From Chrysomallon squamiferum (Eukaryota; Mollusca; Gastropoda; Neomphalida; Peltospiridae), in NCBI GenBank assembly GCA_012295275.1, contig CM022667.1, positions 20,438,410 to 20,450,909 of the forward strand: 12,500 nucleotides of DNA, written 5' to 3'. Below are positions 8,388-12,500 of the stretch, piece after piece. Made by a program: the position numbers and the translations under genes. The notes below the pieces were generated by a model. It searched no databases. It was not told the origin of the DNA and saw nothing but the letters and a program-made list of their open reading frames with translations. Each line of letters begins with the position of its first letter. The stretch's first letter is position 1.

Positions 8388-8389
8388 GC
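8388..8389 (+). promoter_or_regulatory. Probable non-canonical GC 5' splice site
   Basis: The sequence ACAG|GCACGT fits the GC-AG donor class, in which a strong upstream CAG compensates for the C at +2. The next downstream GT (at 8392) would shift the frame into exon F. The upstream GT at 8379 (CAA|GTTAGA) keeps the frame but has a weaker match to the consensus. The choice between 8379 and 8388 is not settled by sequence alone. Confidence 0.55.
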
Positions 8390-8440
8390 ACGTTTAGTTA
8401 CACAGTCTTTTTACCTTTGGTCATATGAAAAAGCATTCTG

Positions 8441-9610
8441 CTTGACAATGTTTACAATCATATTCATTTATCTTGACAATGTTTACAATCATATTTATTT
8501 ATCTTGACACTGTTTACAATCATATTTATTTATCTTGACACTGTTTACAGTTATATTTGTTTATCTTGACAATGTTTACAGTTATATTTGTTTATCTTGA
8601 CTATGTATAGTTATAGTTATTTTCTTGACACTGTTTACAGTTATATCTATTTATCTTGACACTGTTTACAGTTATATGTGTTTATTTTGACAATGTTTAC
8701 AGTTATATGTGTTTATCGTGACACTGTTTACAGTTATATTTGTTTATCCTGACACTGTTTACAGTTATATCTATTTATCTTGACACTGTTTACAGTTATA
8801 TCTGTTTATCTTGACACTGCTTACAGTTATATCTGTTTATCTTGACACTGTTTACAGTTATATGTGTTTATCTTGACACTGTTTACAGTTATATCTGTTT
8901 ATCTTGACACTGTTTACAGTTATATGTCGTGACACTGTTTACAGTTATATGTGTTTATCTTGACACTGTTTACAGTTATATGTGTTTATCGTGACACTGT
9001 TTACAGTTATATGTGTTTATCTTGACACTGTTTACAGTTATATGTGTTGATCGTGACACTGTTTACAGTTATATCTATTTATCTTGACACTGTTTACAGT
9101 TATATCTGTTTATCTTGACACCGTTTACAGTTATATCTGTTTATCTTGACACCGTTTACAGTTATATCTGTTTATCTTGACACTGTTTACAGTTATATGT
9201 GTTTATCTTGACACTGTTTACAGTTATATGTGTTTATCGTGACACTGTTTACAGTTATATGTGTTTATCTTGACACTGTTTACAGTTATATGTGTTTATT
9301 GTGACACTGTTTACAGTTATATGTGTTTATCTTGACACTGTTTACAGTTATATGTGTTTATCTCGACACTGTTTACAGTTATATGTGTTTATCTTGACAG
9401 TGATTACAGTTATATGTGTTTATCTTGACACTGTTTACAGTTATATGTGTTTATCTTGACAGTGATTACAGTTATATGTGTTTATCTTGACAGTGATTAC
9501 AGTTATATGTGTTTATCTTGACACTGTTTACAGTTATATGTGTTTATTTTGACACTGTTTACAGTTATGTTTGTTTATCTTGACACTGTTTACAGTTATA
9601 TCTGTTTATC
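8441..9610. repeat. Minisatellite 2: about 38 units of 31 bp filling the exon E-F intron
   Basis: The unit contains CTTGACACTGTTTACAG followed by TTATATGTGTTTAT. The first units (8441-8640) are the most diverged (ATGTTTACAATCATAT), and the centre and 3' part are nearly uniform. Stretches at about 8930-9080 and 9180-9360 alternate CTTGACAC with CGTGACAC, giving a 62-bp dimeric higher-order period. A CAGTGATTACAG variant is clustered at about 9395-9500. The array takes up about 95 percent of the 1236-bp intron and ends 13 bp before exon F. Confidence 0.95.
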
Positions 9611-9623
9611 TGTTGCTGTTCAG

Positions 9624-9749
9624 GTGGCGGCGAGTGGAGAAAGTATGTACGACGACGCTTTTACGATTCAGTTCGTGGAGCGGCAGTACGTCGACGACTT
9701 CAACTACGTCGCTGGAATGGTTCCTTTTCTGCTCAACCTCATCAGAGAT
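9624..9749 (+). CDS. Exon F: end of MIR trefoil and start of helical RIH-type domain
   Basis: The exon is 126 nt, phase 0 to phase 0, with acceptor TTGCTGTTCAG and donor AGAGAT|GTATGC. It reads VAASGESMYDDAFTIQFVER, then QYVDDFNYVAGMVPFLLNLI, then RD. DDAFTIQFV parallels EAFAIVPVS of IP3Rs, the last trefoil strand. The stretch after it (VDDFNYVAGMVPFLLNLI) is an amphipathic helix at the position of the first helix of the armadillo-like domain. In the same region RyRs have a comparable hydrophobic helix. Minisatellite 2 ends about 13 bp before this exon. The overlapping + strand frame that starts at 9571 inside the repeat is a shadow. Confidence 0.88.
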
Positions 9750-9779
9750 GTATGCTTTAGTGACCTGTAAAAAAGCATT

Positions 9780-10000
9780 ACAACAACAACAACAACAATA
9801 AATAAATAAATACGTAAATAAGTAAAGAAAGTTAGAAACAAAAAACCAAAAACTATATAAAAGAAGACTGACCAAATATTGCCACATTATTTTACTAATA
9901 GTTATGGTAAATGCTAACATCATCAACAACAACAATAAATAAAAACATAAATAAGTAAAGAAAGAAAGAAAGTAAAAAATGAAGATAAACCAAATATTAT
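9780..10000. repeat. Diverged two-copy duplication in the exon F-G intron
   Basis: Two segments share the same order of blocks: (CAA)n then CAATAAATAAA, TAAATAAGTAAAGAAAG and ACCAAATATT. The blocks lie at 9780-9880 and again at about 9922-9998, offset by 118 to 133 bp. Together they make up most of this 331-bp intron. The CAA and GAAA runs inside each copy are simple repeats that have changed length independently. Confidence 0.65.
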
Positions 10001-10080
10001 TTTTATAATGTTTTAAAATAATGTTTTCTTTCATTTTAATTTTGCTACATTCTACCTAATTTTTAATTTTGCTGTTTCAG

Positions 10081-10131
10081 CGAACAGATGGTCAGTGTTT
10101 GAACGCCAAGAAAACACACACAACACTCACA
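10081..10131 (+). CDS. Exon G: basic helix of RIH-type domain
   Basis: The exon is 51 nt, phase 0 to phase 0, with a good acceptor (TTTTGCTGTTTCAG) and a full-consensus donor (CACA|GTAAGT). It reads RTDGQCLNAKKTHTTLT. N-x-K-K-T-H-x-x-x-T lines up with the N-E-R-R-S-V-T-K helix of IP3Rs, the second helix of the domain. The following helix must come from a later exon; candidates are described at 11706 and 12048. Confidence 0.8.
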
Positions 10132-10506
10132 GTAAGTTCTAATACAAACAGTAAAATCATATATATATATATTATTTCATCTGGAATTCATTGGAATAAT
10201 TGTTACATACAGAACAGAAGAGAAATGAAAATAGGTTTATGGTTTGGTAGAGTCTCGCGAGGTCTGACCTCATACATCTGACTTTCAGTGGTACGCTAAC
10301 AAACTGACAATAAACAGCTGTCATTAGAGACACACTTCAGATCTGTTCCTGAACAGTAATTTACTCATTGACTTTCGACGTAAAACATCAGTCATACGTG
10401 TGTAAATGTCCGTTTGTATGTTTATATCAGGTCTTCACTCGAGAGAAATTAATCTCCATTTTAGATATTAAACTAACGATCCGAGAGTTTCAGAGTTGGG
10501 AGATAA
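10132..10506. other. Intron after exon G, isolated motifs only
   Basis: The sequence contains TCTCGCGAG (10253-10261) directly overlapping the inverted repeat GAGGTC-t-GACCTC (10259-10271). A short open frame after TTTATATCAG at 10430 lacks a donor and has no similarity to the channel, so no exon is called. Confidence 0.5.
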
Positions 10507-10590
10507 TGACGATGATCATTATAATGATAATGACTGTCATGATGATGATAATGGTAGCAAGTTGAATAATGATTATGATGATGATATTTA
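10507..10590. repeat. GAT/AAT-rich microsatellite
   Basis: Interrupted GAT, AAT and CAT triplets (ATGATGATGATAATGG and similar) lie between the exon G donor and minisatellite 3. Confidence 0.8.
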
Positions 10591-10644
10591 ATGAATTGTC
10601 AATATTATAATTAAGACATTTTATCTTTAACAGAAATATCTCTT

Positions 10645-11455
10645 TAATTTGGACATCTTAATAACAGAGATATCTAAGTAACATGCACATCTTAATAATA
10701 GAGATATCTAACATGCACATGTTAGTAATACAGATATCTAAGTAACATGCACATGTTAGTAATAGAGATATCTAATTAACATTTATATCGTAGTAATAGA
10801 GATATCTAAGTAGCATGCACATGTTAGTAATAGAGATATCTAACATGCACATGTTAGTAATACAGATATCTAAGTAGCATGTACATGTTAGTAATATAGA
10901 TATCCAAGTAACATGTACATCTTAATATTAGCGATATCTTAGTAACATGAAACATCTTAGTAATAGTGGTAAGTTAGTAACATGCACATCTTAGTAGAGA
11001 TATCTACATATCATGCACATCTAAGTAACAGAGATATCTTAGTAACATGCACATCTTAGTAATAGAGATATCTAAGTAACATGCACATCTTAGTAATAGA
11101 GACATTTTAGTAACATGCACATCTTAGTAATATAGATATCTAAGTAACATGCACATCTTAGTAATAGAGATATCTAAGTAACATGCACATCTTAGTAATA
11201 GAGATATCTAAGTAACATGCACATCTTAGTAATAGAGACATTTTAGTAACATGCACATCTTAGTAATAGAGATATCTAAGTAACATGCACATCTTAGTAA
11301 TAGAGACATTTTAGTAACATGCACATCTTAGTAATAGAGATATCTAAGTAACATGCACATCTTAGTAATAGAGATACCTTAGTAACATGCACATCTTAGT
11401 AACAGGGATACCTAAGTAGCATGCGCATCTTAGTACAGAGATATCTTAGTAACCG
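10645..11455. repeat. Minisatellite 3: about 25 units of 34 bp
   Basis: The unit contains AAGTAACATGCACATCTTAG followed by TAATAGAGATATCT. The 5' units are more variable, with CATGTTAG in place of CATCTTAG and some shortened copies. From about 11040 the units are nearly identical, with GAGACATTTTAG versions interspersed among GAGATATCTAAG versions. It lies in the intron after exon G. The unit carries the palindrome AGATATCT and a CATGCACATG near-palindrome in early copies. It shows no evident sequence kinship with the other two minisatellites. Confidence 0.93.
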
Positions 11456-11705
11456 TTCTTTAGCATAGTTTGCAAATTGATTTGTGCATCTTTTGCAAAC
11501 TGAATTGATCGTAATTATATTATCCTGTTGTTTTTCTCTTAATTTCAGTGTTTATTGATAAATATTAATATTAATTTTTTATTATTATTATATTTTGCAT
11601 GATATTACACGTAATTTTGTTTAAAGATCTTTATATCTTGGATCACTTTAAGCTATAACGTTACCGTGTTCCGCAGTAAACATTTTTTTTCTTATATTCT
11701 TAAAG

Positions 11706-11717
11706 GCTTATGCGAAG
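11706..11717 (+). other. Candidate 12-bp microexon (AYAK)
   Basis: The pyrimidine-rich stretch ending TTCTTATATTCTTAAAG is followed by GCTTATGCGAAG and then a perfect donor GTGAGT. Twelve nucleotides in phase 0 would insert Ala-Tyr-Ala-Lys after exon G without changing frame. It rests on splice-site quality only; no homology can be argued from four residues. An isolated strong donor in an intron is the simplest alternative. Confidence 0.25.
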
Positions 11718-11981
11718 GTGAGTTTGTAGGAATGCCTTATTTCGTATTTCTGATTTGTATTTTATTTCAATATTTGTTTTTCGGAGGCTGAAGGGAAACC
11801 AAGATTAATCTGGTTCTACTAATGACAACAACGATTTTTCCTATCAGTAATTAGTGAAGTACAAATCGTTAAAAAAAAAGGGTGTTGATAAAAAGTAGTT
11901 TCTTGGTTTCCACTTGCCTATTTAACTGTCAATGCACCGCATCAGTGAACGGATTTAATTAAGGAATTACTACGTAATAAC

Positions 11982-12004
11982 TTTTTTTTTTTTTTTTTTT
12001 TTTT
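11982..12004. repeat. T23 homopolymer
   Basis: An uninterrupted T run lies 43 bp upstream of the candidate acceptor at 12047; it may add to its pyrimidine tract. Confidence 0.9.
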
Positions 12005-12047
12005 AACTGCGTTATAAAAATCTTCTTTTTCTCTGCATTCGTTTCAG

Positions 12048-12079
12048 CTCTTTTCAACAGTTTTGATGGAATTGTTTCA
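12048..12079 (+). other. Candidate next exon of the channel gene (LFSTVLMELFQ)
   Basis: A T23 tract and the pyrimidine-rich sequence TCTTCTTTTTCTCTGCATTC lead into acceptor GTTTCAG. It is followed by 32 nt in phase 0 (LFSTVLMELF plus two bases of the next codon) and donor CA|GTATGT. The pattern V-L-M-E-L-F-Q resembles the L-L-E-D-L-V-Y helix that follows the exon G region in IP3Rs, though four residues (LFST) would be extra. It is supported by splice sites, frame and a weak helix match; no following exon was found in the remaining 420 bp. Confidence 0.35.
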
Positions 12080-12500
12080 GTATGTTTGCATCATGTTTCA
12101 ATTATTGTCACTGATAATGTAACTGTCGTTATTTGGCGGTTCGCATTACAGAGAATTAAGTTATTTAATAACGACTCTCCTCAGAGACAGAATATTACGT
12201 TGTGTACACTGACATCTGTGCATTGTCTTCCAGCGTTTGTCAGCTCGAAGTCTGTGATAACAGTGTATTATAACACAACACATAAATTACTAATTAAAAC
12301 ATTTAAAGACTGTCGCTTATTTTTCTCTATCTCTGTTTAAACTTTGTCCTAACATCTTTGACTGGTAAATGTCTACTGTTTTCTGTTTCATGTGAGTATT
12401 TCGATCGTATCGAAAAAAAAAAAAAAAAAAAAAAGAAAGAAAGCACCTCTTTTTTAAAGTCAGCTGTTCACATGCCTCGGACGCTTGTTCTATAACAAAA
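12080..12500. other. Right end of window, no secure feature
   Basis: An 84-codon open frame at 12086-12340 has no recognisable domain and crosses the candidate donor. An acceptor-like CATTGTCTTCCAG ends at 12232 but the sequence after it does not resemble the channel family. Confidence 0.5.
12413..12443. repeat. A22 homopolymer with GAAA tail
   Basis: An A22 run is followed by GAAAGAAAG. It could be the tail of a retroposed element, but no element body or target duplication is recognisable upstream. Confidence 0.85.

Larger units (their letters stand above)
4387..10131 (+). other. Partial gene: divergent IP3 receptor / ryanodine receptor family channel (seven exons)
   Basis: Seven exons (4387-4474, 4743-4850, 6867-7012, 7411-7489, 8293-8387, 9624-9749, 10081-10131) join without a stop into 693 nt, or 231 residues. 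Every junction phase agrees (1,1,0,1,0,0). The product is part of the cytosolic N-terminal region of an ER/SR calcium-release channel. It holds MIR-type beta-trefoil repeats (GGAVIRLFHKELEAYL; IRLRHMTTRKYL; ARIEHVLTGFWLHAL) followed by a helical segment (FNYVAGMVPFLLNLIRD) at the place where the RIH domain starts in IP3Rs and RyRs. Known family members have about 2700 to 5000 residues, so this is a small internal piece. The first motif is more like IP3R (VRLFH), while RWxQxxRLRHxTTxKYL is more like RyR. It may therefore be a third, IP3R-like paralogue rather than the orthologue of either; a gene symbol is not justified. The introns are loaded with minisatellites. The 5' and 3' ends of the gene lie outside or are unresolved. 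Confidence 0.85.
11456..12047. other. Intron between minisatellite 3 and the candidate exon
   Basis: AT-rich sequence holds the 12-bp microexon candidate, several A and T runs, and the pyrimidine tract leading to 12047. Nothing else is recognised. Confidence 0.5.

Noticed and set aside
9606-10034. 142-codon minus-strand frame
   Set aside because: It is a shadow of exon F plus AT-rich and CAA simple repeats (poly-Cys, Phe, Leu); no recognisable domain.
10368-10565. Open frame after acceptor-like TTTATATCAG at 10430 (VFTREKLISILDIKL)
   Set aside because: In phase with exon G, but it lacks a credible donor, runs into a GAT repeat and does not match the channel family.
8441-11455. CRISPR array, suggested by regular 31-34 bp periodicity
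   Set aside because: The whole period is repeated without unique spacers, and the setting is a eukaryotic intron; these are minisatellites.
12086-12340. 84-codon + strand frame near the right end
   Set aside because: No domain, no fitting splice sites in phase with the candidate exon at 12048, and composition of chance AT-rich DNA.

Overview
The window looks like animal nuclear DNA. It is AT-rich, with short exons of 51 to 146 bp separated by introns of about 270 to 2000 bp, GT-AG or near-consensus splice sites, and very abundant micro- and minisatellites. The style (compact coding islands, CTA/CTG triplet arrays, large intronic minisatellites) suits a lophotrochozoan invertebrate such as a mollusc, but that is an inference and the species cannot be named from the sequence. 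The only securely recognised gene runs on the + strand. Seven consecutive exons between 4387 and 10131 splice in frame into 231 residues of an intracellular calcium-release channel of the inositol-trisphosphate receptor / ryanodine receptor (IP3R/RyR) superfamily. They cover part of the N-terminal MIR beta-trefoil and the start of the following helical (RIH-type) domain. Neither the start nor the stop of the gene is present. The protein is divergent: its MIR repeats resemble both IP3Rs and RyRs, and the basic loop that contacts IP3 in canonical IP3Rs is not conserved. 

Layout. 1-2890: AT-rich non-coding DNA (intron or upstream flank) with a few isolated motifs. 2893-4372: minisatellite 1, ending 14 bp before the 3' splice site of the first visible exon. 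4387-4850: exons A and B. 4851-6866: a 2-kb intron with simple repeats, a (CTA/CTG)n array and, on the - strand, a possible nested small gene (5581-5889) preceded by a cluster of CRE-like half-sites. 6867-7489: exons C and D around a microsatellite-rich intron. 7490-8292: intron with a decayed tandem repeat. 8293-8387: exon E, which appears to use a GC donor. 8388-9623: an intron made almost entirely of minisatellite 2, again ending right at the acceptor. 9624-10131: exons F and G, separated by an intron that is mostly a diverged duplication. 10132-12500: intron with minisatellite 3 and, near its end, a 12-bp microexon candidate and a 32-bp exon candidate that could continue the reading frame. 

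The most unusual feature is the relation between repeats and splicing. Two different minisatellites (31-bp and 31-51-bp units, about 38 copies each) run almost into the 3' splice sites of two introns of one gene. Their units carry branch-point-like and, in minisatellite 2, acceptor-like motifs, so the intron ends are partly built from repeat sequence. A third minisatellite with 34-bp units lies in the last visible intron.
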